Part shown: piece after piece, positions 7,369 to 15,049 of the stretch
Position numbering within the stretch: the first letter of the stretch is position 1
Layout: every line of letters starts with the position of its first letter
Assembly: GCA_035764725.1 (NCBI GenBank)
Contig: DASTYT010000115.1
Location: forward strand, 62,001 to 126,000
Direction of reading: 5' to 3'
Length of the DNA stretch: 64,000 bases
DNA from: Candidatus Methylomirabilota bacterium
GTDB taxonomy: Bacteria; Methylomirabilota; Methylomirabilia; Rokubacteriales; CSP1-6
Made by a program: the position numbers and the translations under genes
Notes under the pieces: model-generated
What the model was told of the DNA's origin: nothing
Databases searched by the model: none
Seen by the model: the letters and a program-made list of their open reading frames with translations, nothing else

Positions 7369-8871
7369 ATGCCCCACTTTCTGAGCGAGGACGAGCTGCA
7401 GCGAACCGCCCCAGCCGAGAGCGCGGCCTTCGCGTCTCCCGTGCCAACCCAGATCGTGTCGAACGGCGAGTACAATCCCCTCCCGCAGTCCCCCGAGCAG
7501 GCGCGCGTGGAAGCGCGCATCAAGGATCTGGCCGCCGACCTGGCCCCGCGCCATGGAATGGACCGGCGCCGCTTCCTCGCCAGCACCGCCGGCATGGCGG
7601 CGGCCTTCCTGGCGATGAACGAGGTGTTCGGCCCGCTCTTCGACGTGAGCCGGGCCGAGGCGCAGACGCCGGGCGTGGCCGACCAGCGGGCGGGCGCGCT
7701 CGCGGGCCAGTTCATCTTCGACGACCAGACGCACTTCGTCCGCGACGACTTCAACCAGGCCGGGCTTCTCGACCTTGCCAAGTACGCCAAGAAGAACTGG
7801 AACCCCGCTCTCGCGGGGGAGAACAACCTGGCGCGCTACAAGTTCGAGAACTACGTGAAGGAGATCTACGTCGACAGCGACACCAAGGTGGCGCTGCTCT
7901 CGGGCGCCCCGTTCGACGACCCCACCTGGGACCTCCTTACCAACGACCAGATCGCGGCGGCGCGCGCCGCCATCAATCGTATCTCCGGCTCGAAGCGGCT
8001 GCTGGGCCACGCCGTCATCACGCCCAACAAGGGGCCCTGGATGGCCGAGGTCGACCGCTGCATCGCCCAGGTCAAGCCGGACAGCTGGAAGGGCTATACG
8101 GTGGGCGATCCGCTCTCGCCCTCCAAGCTCGGCTCGTTCTGGCGGCTGGACGACGAGAAGCTCATGTACCCGTTCTACGAGAAGGCGGTGAAGGCCGGCA
8201 TCAACACCATCTGCATCCACAAGGGCCTGCTCCCCGCCGACTACGAGAAGTCCTGGGCTCAGGCGTGGCAGTACAACACCGTCTGGGACGTGGGCAAGGC
8301 GGCGAAAGACTGGCCGCAGATGAACTTCGTCATCTACCACTCCGCGCTCCGAATGTTCCTGGAACCCCCCGACGCGATGCTGGCCGACTTCCAGAAGACG
8401 GGCCGGCTCAACTGGGTCACCGACCTCGCGGAGATTCCGTCGAAGTTCGGGGTCAGCAACGTCTACGGAGAGATCGGCACCTCGTTCGCGACCTGCGCGG
8501 TGTCGAGCCCGCCGCTCGCCGCCGCCCTCATCGGCACGCTCGTTCGCGGACTGGGCGTCGACCGCGTCGTCTACGGCAGCGACTCGGTGTGGTACGGCTC
8601 TCCGCAGTGGCAGATCGAGGCGCTACGTCGCCTGTCCATGCCGGAGGGCATGATGAAGAACAACCAGTTCCCCTACCTGGGCCCGCCCGACGGGCTCGTG
8701 AAGTCGGCCATCCTCGGCGGTAACTCCGCGCGGCTCTACCGCCTGGATGTCCGGTCGGCGCTCGGGGCAATCACCAACGACAAGATCGCCTCGATCAAGC
8801 AGGAATACGTGGCCGCGGGCGGCCAGCGCACGAACACGCGCTACGGCTACGTGGCCCCGACCCGCGCGTAG
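7369..8871 (+). CDS. Tat-exported amidohydrolase family 2 protein
   Basis: A 500-residue amidohydrolase-2 type protein with an embedded twin-arginine export signal: MDRRRFLASTAGMAAAFLAM at residues 64-83, ending with a probable cleavage site near SRAEAQT. It is preceded by an unusual 63-residue hydrophilic extension. Barrel motifs include FIFDDQTHFV, NTICIHKGLLP and VVYGSDSVWYGSPQWQIEAL. The ATG at 7369 has an AAGGAGG site 6 bases upstream, whereas the ATG at the start of the RRRF motif (7558) has none, so the extension is probably real. The mature enzyme should act outside the cytoplasmic membrane. Substrate unknown. A 15-bp stem terminator follows the stop. Confidence 0.82.
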   Translation: MPHFLSEDELQRTAPAESAAFASPVPTQIVSNGEYNPLPQSPEQARVEARIKDLAADLAPRHGMDRRRFLASTAGMAAAFLAMNEVFGPLFDVSRAEAQTPGVADQRAGALAGQFIFDDQTHFVRDDFNQAGLLDLAKYAKKNWNPALAGENNLARYKFENYVKEIYVDSDTKVALLSGAPFDDPTWDLLTNDQIAAARAAINRISGSKRLLGHAVITPNKGPWMAEVDRCIAQVKPDSWKGYTVGDPLSPSKLGSFWRLDDEKLMYPFYEKAVKAGINTICIHKGLLPADYEKSWAQAWQYNTVWDVGKAAKDWPQMNFVIYHSALRMFLEPPDAMLADFQKTGRLNWVTDLAEIPSKFGVSNVYGEIGTSFATCAVSSPPLAAALIGTLVRGLGVDRVVYGSDSVWYGSPQWQIEALRRLSMPEGMMKNNQFPYLGPPDGLVKSAILGGNSARLYRLDVRSALGAITNDKIASIKQEYVAAGGQRTNTRYGYVAPTRA

Positions 8872-8897
8872 CGCGGGCACCCCGCGAACGGCATCAC

Positions 8898-8930
8898 GCG
8901 CGGCCTCCTGGAGCGTCCAGGAGGCCGCGC
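8898..8930. terminator. Hairpin terminator after the Tat amidohydrolase
   Basis: A perfect 15-bp inverted repeat (arms 8898-8912 and 8916-8930, GCGCGGCCTCCTGGA and its complement) closes on a 3-base loop, 27 bases after the stop codon. There is no clear T-run, as usual for such GC-rich genomes. Confidence 0.6.
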
Positions 8931-8962
8931 CTCCGCCGATCCCTCATTCGAGGAGAGTGACC

Positions 8963-9175
8963 ATGGCGAACGAGAGCGTCTACCGAGTCACGGATCTGGT
9001 GGGCACGAGCAAGACCTCCTGGGAAGACGCGGTCAAGAATGCCGTCCAGACGGCTGGCAAGAGCCTCCGCGACCTCCGCGTGGCCGAGGTCAGTCGGCTC
9101 GACGTGACGATCGACAAGGGCAAGGTCACCTCCTACCGCGCCCGCATCAACGTCTCGTTCAAGTACGAAAAGTAG
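8963..9175 (+). CDS. Dodecin family flavin-binding protein
   Basis: A 70-residue protein matching the dodecin family over its whole length: MANESVYRVTDLVGTS, then SWEDAVKNAVQTAGKSLRDL and a final beta strand ending ARINVSFKYEK. Dodecins assemble as hollow dodecamers that bind and buffer flavins or CoA in the cytosol. The length is within the normal 65-75 residues, and Trp20, expected at the stacking position against the isoalloxazine ring, is present. The ATG has GAGGAGAG upstream. It is bounded on both sides by strong hairpins, so it is probably monocistronic. Confidence 0.92.
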   Translation: MANESVYRVTDLVGTSKTSWEDAVKNAVQTAGKSLRDLRVAEVSRLDVTIDKGKVTSYRARINVSFKYEK

Positions 9176-9187
9176 CGGCCCGCAGCC

Positions 9188-9228
9188 CCCGTGGCGCCCG
9201 GCCCATCGCGTGGGCCGGGCGCCACGGG
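9188..9228. terminator. Bidirectional hairpin between dodecin and nucleotidyltransferase
   Basis: A perfect 18-bp inverted repeat (arms 9188-9205 and 9211-9228, beginning CCCGTGGCGCCCGGCCCA) with a 5-base loop TCGCG fills the 63-bp gap between two convergent genes. It is well placed to end transcription from both sides. Confidence 0.65.
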
Positions 9229-9238
9229 GCGCCTTCCT

Positions 9239-10183
9239 TCAGGCCCTCGCGGCGAGAGCGTCCAGCCACGCCGCGCAGGGCGAGCCCAGCGTGCGCAGGC
9301 TGCGCGCGACGCGCTCGGGCGTCCCCAGGTCGCACCATGTGTGCGGATCGATCGTGGCGACCGCGAACGGCCGCGACGTGGCTTCGAGCACCGAGCGACA
9401 GAAATCGGCGCGCGGCGAGAGCTGATAGGCCTGGGTGATCGCCCAGGGCTCGTGTCGGGTGCCCACGAACACTTCGAAGCGAAGCAGACGGTCGTGCAGC
9501 AGCGGCACGCCCTCGTGACCGGCCTCGATGAGCCCCTCGAGACCGGCGGCGAAGACAAACGTATTCCAGAGAGATCCCTGGGCGAAGAAGCGTCGCGCCT
9601 GAATCTCCGACGGCTTCTCCACGAACCCCTCGACCCGGCGAACCACGGCGCGGCCCGGCCAGTCGAGAGGCTCGCCCGGCACGATCCAGCCGTACTCGGT
9701 GTCGGGCTCGGTGGGAGGCGCGCCGAGCAGCACGAGCCACGCCGGATGGGCCTGCGCGTGCTCGACCGCCTCGGCCACCGACACCATGAACGCGGCATCG
9801 TCGGGAATGAAGTGATCGGTGGGAAACACCACCACGGTGGCGCCGGGATCCCGCGCGTGAATCCAGTGCGCGGGCATGAGCACCCCGGCGGCGGTGCCCC
9901 GATCGCACGGCTGATACAGCACGGAGATGCCCGGGAGGTCGGCGACTTCGGGCTCGAGGAAGCGCGCGTGATGCGCCATCGTGACGACGACGGTTTGGCG
10001 GGGCGGCACGAGCCGCCCCACCCGGTCGAGGGTCTGGCGCAGCAGCGAGCGCGTCCCGCCGAGCGCGGTGTACTGCTTGGGCCGCTCGTGACCGTAGAGC
10101 CAGCGCGTGAAGGCGCCGAGGCGTGTGCCCTCGCCGCCCGCCAGGACGATCGCCCAGAGCCGCTCGGACTCGATCATGGGCAT
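9239..10183 (-). CDS. Sugar-phosphate nucleotidyltransferase, mannose-1-phosphate guanylyltransferase-like
   Basis: A 314-residue nucleotidyltransferase. The nucleotide-binding signature AIVLAGGEGTRL is at residues 11-22, followed by PKQY (36-39), FPTDHFI, EYGWIVPGE, VEGFVEKP and WNTFVF, in the order found in ManC/GMP and GDP-mannose pyrophosphorylases. The PKQY and EYGWI motifs favour the mannose-1-phosphate guanylyltransferase branch over glucose-1-phosphate enzymes. It lacks the C-terminal isomerase domain of bifunctional ManC. It would supply an NDP-sugar for polysaccharide or glycan synthesis in the cytosol. The start is fixed by AGGAGG 7 bases upstream. It shares a leftward run with small secreted proteins. 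Confidence 0.82.
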   Translation of the reverse strand: MPMIESERLWAIVLAGGEGTRLGAFTRWLYGHERPKQYTALGGTRSLLRQTLDRVGRLVPPRQTVVVTMAHHARFLEPEVADLPGISVLYQPCDRGTAAGVLMPAHWIHARDPGATVVVFPTDHFIPDDAAFMVSVAEAVEHAQAHPAWLVLLGAPPTEPDTEYGWIVPGEPLDWPGRAVVRRVEGFVEKPSEIQARRFFAQGSLWNTFVFAAGLEGLIEAGHEGVPLLHDRLLRFEVFVGTRHEPWAITQAYQLSPRADFCRSVLEATSRPFAVATIDPHTWCDLGTPERVARSLRTLGSPCAAWLDALAARA

Positions 10184-10194
10184 GGCGTCACCTC

Positions 10195-10617
10195 CTAGGA
10201 GTGCTCGAGCTCGACGAACTCGAACGAGACAACATCGACCCGGTACGAGTCGCCCTCCGGCACCGGCACGTCGAAGTACGCGCGCCCCTTGGCCGGCACT
10301 GTCTCGTCAAGCGGCTTCACCACGTCGCCCTCGCTACGGCCCAAGAGATCGACGGGCTCGATGCGGATCGTCACGTTCGCCGCAGGCTCCTCGTAGTCGT
10401 TGCACACATAGCCGGTCAGCCGGGGCCGGCCGTCACGCCCGGTCGCGGGAGTGCTTTCGACACGGAAGTAGAGATCCCCGATCTGGGCGGCATCGGCCTC
10501 GTTCGTCGGCCGCTTCCCGGGAAGGTCACCGGCCCACTGGGCCCGTGCCGCCGTTCCGCCGAAGACCATCACCACCAGCGCCACACCTGCACACGTCCAC
10601 GCAAGATGCCGAAGCAT
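10195..10617 (-). CDS. Secreted hypothetical protein with FxLYD-like beta domain
   Basis: A 140-residue protein I do not recognise. A signal peptide (residues 1-26, LRHLAWTCAGVALVVMVFGG, cut near ARAQ) is followed by a single beta-rich domain with RLTGYVCNDYEEPAANVTIR and a C-terminal strand pair ending VSFEFVELEHS. The G-Y-V-x-N pattern with later Val-rich strands resembles FxLYD/DUF3426-like extracytoplasmic beta-sandwich domains, which usually sit at the cell surface. The ATG at 10617 was chosen for its AGGAGG site 9 bases upstream and because the signal peptide starts immediately. The nucleotidyltransferase starts 11 bases after its stop. Confidence 0.6.
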   Translation of the reverse strand: MLRHLAWTCAGVALVVMVFGGTAARAQWAGDLPGKRPTNEADAAQIGDLYFRVESTPATGRDGRPRLTGYVCNDYEEPAANVTIRIEPVDLLGRSEGDVVKPLDETVPAKGRAYFDVPVPEGDSYRVDVVSFEFVELEHS

Positions 10618-10682
10618 GGGAAAAGTCCTCCTGTCATGAGAGTTCACGTCCGTGATGCGACAGCGACGAGAACGCGGAGGAG

Positions 10683-11000
10683 CTAGCGGGCGGGCGGGGC
10701 GCGGGAGCGAAGGAGGCCGCCGGTTGGCGCGGCCGGCACGGCCTCGGGGCCATGGGCCGGCTGCCCGATCAGCGGGAGATCGGGCGAGGGGGCCTCGATG
10801 GCGGCGGGGGCCGCGGCGGGGTAGCCGGACGCCACGAGCAGGACGACGTCGTCGAAGTCGGCGCCGTCATAGATTCCGGGGATCCAGGAGGGATCCGGCG
10901 GGCTCGCGTGTGCGAGCGCGGGGTGAATCGCGAGCGCGGCCAGGAGCAGCAGCGCGCCCAGCCCTTGCTCGATTCTGCGCCCGAGACGCGTGGTCTTCAT
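10683..11000 (-). CDS. Small secreted hypothetical protein
   Basis: A 105-residue protein of unknown function with an N-terminal signal peptide (residues 1-31, hydrophobic core LGALLLLAALAIHPALA, cut near AHA). The mature part has a short motif PPDPSWIPGIYDGADFDDVV and a Pro/Ala-rich tail. The W-I-P-G-I-Y-D-x-A-D-F-D-D core is a pattern I have seen in small uncharacterised secreted proteins. It is exported, probably soluble. The start at 11000 places the signal peptide directly at the N-terminus; a longer reading of 7 codons is possible. It stands between two other leftward genes. Confidence 0.55.
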   Translation of the reverse strand: MKTTRLGRRIEQGLGALLLLAALAIHPALAHASPPDPSWIPGIYDGADFDDVVLLVASGYPAAAPAAIEAPSPDLPLIGQPAHGPEAVPAAPTGGLLRSRAPPAR

Positions 11001-11033
11001 CACCCCAAGTGACGCGGGCAACCCGCGCCCTAT

Positions 11034-11897
11034 TCAGGGCGTCACATACCAGCGCTCGATGGCCATGGCCAGCGCCTGCGGGTCGGCCCACTCGCGGGCG
11101 GCCGCGTCAACGAGCCCCGGCGCCTCCTCAGGTGCCGGGCGCAAGTCCTCGACGGGAATGCCGAAGTCGTAGGGAGAGAGCCCAGACGCGGGGAGCACGG
11201 CGTCCATAGTCAGTACCTCTACGTGCCGGCGGCGCAGCACCTGTGCGTACACGGCGGCGTAGATCGCCGGATCGTAGGGGAGGTCCTCCGTCCCGGGCGG
11301 CAGCGCCGCCAGCCCCAGCGCGGCGGCGAGACGCGCGAGCTGCCGCCAGAGATCACGCAGCACGTCCGGCGGCGCGTCCTCGCGCTCGCGGGGATGCCGC
11401 GGCGCGAGCGCGCGGCGGCCGCGCTCCACCTCGAGATGGGCGCGCAGCGTGCGCGACGGCACCGGGACGATGAAGCGGGTGCGCGACCCGCTCAGCAAGG
11501 GCTCGGCCGCGTCCGCCGTCGGCCGCGCGAGCTCGACGAGGCGGTGACCGACGAGGGGCGCCTCGACGATGAGCAAGGCCTCGGCCGGGCGCCCGAAGTC
11601 CCAGGCGGCGATCGCGCCGCGCGCCCACCGCCCGACCGCCACGCGGACCATGCCATGGGTGACGCCGTGGCTCGCCGGATACGCGCGCGCCGCCGGGCTT
11701 CCCTCCACCACGGGCCGCGCCACGTCCCACTGGAGCAGGGAGACGCTCCGCGCCGTTCCGTGGGCGAGCTGGGCGAGCTGATGGATCAGCAGGCTCTTCC
11801 CCGTGCCCGGCAGGCCTGCCACCACGACGACGCGTGCTGTAGCGGCGAGGGCCGCGAGGGCGGCGTGCAGGGGCGAGCCGGCGGCCAGGACGAGCAT
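11034..11897 (-). CDS. P-loop ATPase of unknown function
   Basis: A 287-residue cytosolic protein with a clean Walker A motif GLPGTGKS at residues 28-35 after a hydrophobic strand (ARVVVVA). LLIVEAPLVGHRL around residue 110 is a plausible Walker B region (Glu at the strand end). The rest, including FIVPVPSRTLRAHLEVERGRR and DLPYDPAIYAAVYAQVLRRR, has the look of a small-molecule kinase or AAA-type single-domain ATPase, but I cannot assign it. Only two short secreted proteins and a nucleotidyltransferase follow in the same direction, so context gives no role. The divergent neighbour is a TauD-type oxygenase. Confidence 0.6.
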   Translation of the reverse strand: MLVLAAGSPLHAALAALAATARVVVVAGLPGTGKSLLIHQLAQLAHGTARSVSLLQWDVARPVVEGSPAARAYPASHGVTHGMVRVAVGRWARGAIAAWDFGRPAEALLIVEAPLVGHRLVELARPTADAAEPLLSGSRTRFIVPVPSRTLRAHLEVERGRRALAPRHPREREDAPPDVLRDLWRQLARLAAALGLAALPPGTEDLPYDPAIYAAVYAQVLRRRHVEVLTMDAVLPASGLSPYDFGIPVEDLRPAPEEAPGLVDAAAREWADPQALAMAIERWYVTP

Positions 11898-11909
11898 GGC
11901 TCCAGCATA

Positions 11910-11939
11910 GTGACGGAGCCCCTGGCGCCGGTCTAGAAT
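11910..11939 (+). promoter_or_regulatory. Putative promoter for the TauD-type dioxygenase
   Basis: GTGACG (11910-11915), an 18-base spacer and TAGAAT (11934-11939) lie in the 88-bp gap between divergent genes, 46 bases before the ATG at 11986. The -10 box is good and the -35 box is one base from TTGACG. Confidence 0.35.
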
Positions 11940-11985
11940 CGTGGCGTCTCGAGGGGTGCCCTAGCTCGCGAGAAGGAGACCCGGC

Positions 11986-12855
11986 ATGCTCACCGCCCGA
12001 CAGATCGGTCCATGCTTCGCCGCGGAGGTCGAGGGCTTCGACCTCACCCGGCCCCTCACCCCGGCGGACGCGAAGGACGTCCACGCCGCGATGGACGAAT
12101 ATGCGGTGCTGGTGTTCCACGGCCGGCCCATCACTCAGGAGCAGCAGATGGCATTCACGCTGAGCCTCGGCGAGATCGAGCAGGCCGTCGGGACGGGCCT
12201 CCGCGAGACGTATCGCCTGCCCACCACCTTTGCGGACGTGTCCAACATCGACGCGAACGACCAGGTGTTCGCCCGCGACTCGCGCACGCGCCTCTTCGCC
12301 CTGGGCAACCGCCTCTGGCACTCCGACAGCTCGTTCAAGGTGGTGCCCGCGAAGTACTCGATCCTGCACAGCCACAGCATCCCGTCCAAGGGCGGCAACA
12401 CCGAGTTCGCGGACATGCGCACGGCGTACGAGGCGCTCGACGAGGACACCAAGCGGGAGATCGAGGATCTCATCTGCGAGCACTCCCAGATCTATTCCCG
12501 CCAGCAGCTCGGCTTCACCGACTTCACCGACGACGAGCGGGCGCGCTTCGCCCCGGTGCGCCAGCGGCTGGTGCGTACCCACCCCTCGACGGGACGGAAG
12601 TCGCTGTTCCTCGCCTCCCACGCCGGCGGCATCGTGGGGTGGCCAGTTCCCGAGGCCCGCGCCTTCCTCCGCGATCTGGTGGAGCACGCGACCCAGCGGC
12701 AGTTCGTGTACTCGCACCGCTGGCAGGTGGGCGATCTCGTCATGTGGGACAACCGCCGCACCATGCACCGCGTGCGGCCCTACCCCGAGGGCGAGCGCCG
12801 CGACATGCGGCGCACGACCCTGATGGGCGACGGCCCCACCGCCCCGCAGGTCTAG
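11986..12855 (+). CDS. TauD/TfdA family Fe(II)/2-oxoglutarate dioxygenase
   Basis: A 289-residue oxygenase with the full 2-His-1-carboxylate iron site: His112 and Asp114 in LWHSDSSF, distal His261 in TMHRV, and the 2-oxoglutarate-binding Arg near 275 in RRDMRRTTL. The N-terminal GFDLTRPLTPADAKDVHAAM and YAVLVFHGRPITQEQQ are typical of the TfdA (2,4-dichlorophenoxyacetate) and taurine dioxygenase branch. It would hydroxylate a small acid such as an aryloxyacid or sulfonate, coupled to succinate formation, in the cytosol. AGAAGGAGA precedes the ATG. It is convergent with the frameshifted secreted gene, and no transporter is directly attached. Confidence 0.88.
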   Translation: MLTARQIGPCFAAEVEGFDLTRPLTPADAKDVHAAMDEYAVLVFHGRPITQEQQMAFTLSLGEIEQAVGTGLRETYRLPTTFADVSNIDANDQVFARDSRTRLFALGNRLWHSDSSFKVVPAKYSILHSHSIPSKGGNTEFADMRTAYEALDEDTKREIEDLICEHSQIYSRQQLGFTDFTDDERARFAPVRQRLVRTHPSTGRKSLFLASHAGGIVGWPVPEARAFLRDLVEHATQRQFVYSHRWQVGDLVMWDNRRTMHRVRPYPEGERRDMRRTTLMGDGPTAPQV

Positions 12856-12868
12856 GCCGCCAACCCGC

Positions 12869-13386
12869 TCACCGCGCGCAGGCCGCGTCGCCCGTCGCGC
12901 ACAGCCGCACGCGGTCGAACGAGACCCTCGCGGCCTGCAGCTGCTCGCGCGTGGGCGGCGTGGGGCGCCATGCGTGCTGCACCATGTGCATGGCGTCGGC
13001 GCCCTTGATGACCACCGCGAGGATGCTCTCCGGCGCCCGCGCCCCGCAGTCCGTCACGTGCACGTACACGCGCATGGCCGGGTGCCCGTTGACGGGCGAT
13101 TGCGGCGCCCGCGAGATCTGCGCCTTCGGGCACGCGGCGAGCACGCTCTGGGTCCACCGACCGAGCAAGGCCTGCGGCTCGACCTGGGACAGCTTCGGGA
13201 AGTGCTGGACGGTGATCATCTGCTGCCGTCGGGCTTGTCAAGGCTCCAGGCCAGCGCGAACTCGAGCGGTGTGGGCACGACCAGCGCCTGCGGCGACTGG
13301 GCGAGCGCGGTCCCCGTGACCAGCGCGAGCGCGATCGGCAGGAGCGCGAGGCGGATCGTCCCCGCGCGCCGGCGGGCTAGCGCCAC
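12869..13386 (-). pseudogene. Secreted hypothetical protein, broken by a frameshift
   Basis: Two overlapping frames together describe one exported protein. The first (13386 to 13216) runs from a GTG overlapping the upstream selenoprotein stop. It encodes a signal peptide (core IRLALLPIALALVTGTALA, then QS) and VVPTPLEFALAWS, and ends at a TGA. The second (13219 to 12869) continues one frame away with MITVQHFPKLSQVEPQ, a pair of Cys-containing segments (VLAACPKA, VHVTDCG), an IKGADAMHMVQHAW motif and a Cys-rich end. This order (PLEF, MITVQ, ACP, IxGxDA, final C) matches a small secreted family I know without a name. It could be two coupled genes (ATGA), but a frameshift is likelier. Confidence 0.55.
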
Positions 13387-15032
13387 GCGTCCACCGAGAT
13401 GGTCTTCTGGTAGGTGCAGCCCATGATGCGCCAGTAGCCGTTGGTCTCACCGCCCACCACCACCGCGTGGATGTCCTCACGCCGGAACATGGGGATAAGC
13501 TCATCCGGCGTGGCGCGCAGGCGCGAGGCCCACGGCTCCTCGCCGAACGTGGCGCGCGGGTAGATGTAGTTCTGCACGAGCTGATAGTCCCAGTATTCGC
13601 GGGCGGGCATGCGCGCCGTCTCGAAGATCCAGTCGAGGAGGGCGTCCTTCTTCACGAAGCCGCCCCGATCCACGAACTGCCGCGCCGCGATGGGATCGAG
13701 GAGCAACGTGGGCGGGATGGAGGGTTCCATGCCGCGCAGCAGATTGGCCACGTGCGTGCGCCAGTGCGTCTCGCGGAGGCCCAGCGAGAAGGCGGTGGAG
13801 CGGCAGCCGGAGAACACGCTCACCGCGCTCTCGTCCGGCTGGAGCCCGCGCCCCACGTGGAAGGGCTCCCAGGGGCTCCGCTCCTCGTTCTCGGCGAACG
13901 TGACGCTGTTGTAGGCGTAGGCGTTGCCCTGATTGCCCATGTAGGAGAGCCCGGGCACCGAGCCGCCCTGGCCGTTCTGGGACAGGAGGCCGTAAGCGCG
14001 GCCGATGGTGGCGTTGGCGTGGCAATACGGGCCCATGGCGCCTGTGCCCGCGTTCATCCCGATCTCGTGCCGCACCGGACCGTTGACCACGGCCATCGAG
14101 GCCATGGCGCTGGAGCTGCTGCTGCGCGCGGTCACACCCGTGGCGGCGAGGGCGAGGATCACGGGGAAGTACGCGGGGCGCGCGCCCGCCATCACCGCGT
14201 TCACCGCGACCTTCTCCACCGTATATTCCCAGGGCTCGCGGAAATGGGTGGAGCGCATGCGCCCCACCACCTCGTCGGGACGCCGCCGCGTCCCCGCGAG
14301 CATGGCGGCCACCCGCTCCTCCGTGGGCAGCACGATGGGCAGGCCGTCCGTCCAGTGATTGTCGAGGAAGAGCTGCTCGAGCTCCTCCGCCGACCGCCCC
14401 TCGACACTCCGTGGGGTGGAGCGGTCGAACTCGGCCGGCTCCCCCTCCTCCGCGTCGAAGGGGCGCGTGAGGCCCTCCACCACCTCCTGCATCACGGCGC
14501 GGCCGGTAATGGGGTCGAGGCCGTCGACGTAGGCGCGCAGCTCGGGCGCGGTCTTCCCCATGATGGGCTGGGGGACGAACACCTGGCGCAGCCCAGGCAT
14601 GCCGTTCACCGTCGCCACCGAGCGGACGACCCGGTCGAACTTGTCCGTGTGAATGGCCACGGTGGGCACGCCGTACCGGGCCTCGAGCGTCATCGCGTGC
14701 GCGGCGACCGCCGGCGCGCAGGTGCTTCAGTGGCCGACACCGACGATGGCCGCGTGGCCCCGCGCCTTGATCTCCTCCCAGGTGGCGGGATCGTCGTTGA
14801 GATACACGCTGGAGATCCGCTTGACCACGGCGTTGACGCCCGGCAGATGCTCGGCGAGCCAGGCGCGCATCTGCCCGAGGAAGATGTCGGAGTCGTCGAA
14901 GCGGCAGTCGACGAGATAGACGGTGCGACCCTCGAGCGTCGTCAGGCGCGGGGCGAGCGGCTTGCGCGTGACCTTCGGCGGAAAGCCCATGGGATTCAGG
15001 ACCGTCAGATGGTTCGGTAGGCGGTCGGCCAT
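13377..15032 (-). CDS. UGSC family selenoprotein with C-terminal partner domain (Sec102 encoded by UGA)
   Basis: A 551-residue protein when the in-frame TGA at 14729-14727 is read as selenocysteine. Residues 35-101 (TVYLVDCRFDDSDIFLGQM, HAAIVGVGH) lead to U-S-T-C (102-105), followed by a helix and VPTVAIHTDKF. This is the Rossmann-like UGSC domain, where a U/C-x-x-C pair ends a strand as in thiol redox enzymes. The second half, from LDNHWTDGLPIVLPTEERV near 165, carries EKVAVNAVMAGARPAYFPV and is the long domain often found with it; its function is unknown. The reading frame is open on both sides of the TGA over hundreds of codons, and a SECIS-like hairpin follows. The start has AAGGAG. It begins 17 bases after the dppF-like gene. 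Confidence 0.8.
14698..14729 (-). promoter_or_regulatory. UGA(Sec) codon and candidate bacterial SECIS of the UGSC gene
   Basis: Reading leftward, TGA (14729-14727) is followed after 6 bases by TGCGC pairing with GCGCA (14720-14716 with 14702-14698). An inner GGC/GCC stem (14712-14710 with 14705-14703) presents the loop GGUC (14709-14706), with three bases bulged on one side. The loop begins 17 bases after the UGA. In E. coli fdhF a GGUC loop sits about 18 bases after its UGA. The match in loop and spacing supports recoding. Confidence 0.65.
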
Positions 15033-15049
15033 GGGGGTCTCCTTGCCGC

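Noticed and set aside
11034..11897. Assigning the P-loop protein to a specific kinase family
   Set aside because: Only Walker A is clear; the remaining motifs do not fix a family, so it was left as unknown.
13216..13218. The TGA in the secreted-protein gene as a third selenocysteine codon
   Set aside because: Reading through in the same frame gives Ser/Arg/Pro-rich nonsense, while the homologous continuation is in a different frame, so this is a frameshift or gene junction.
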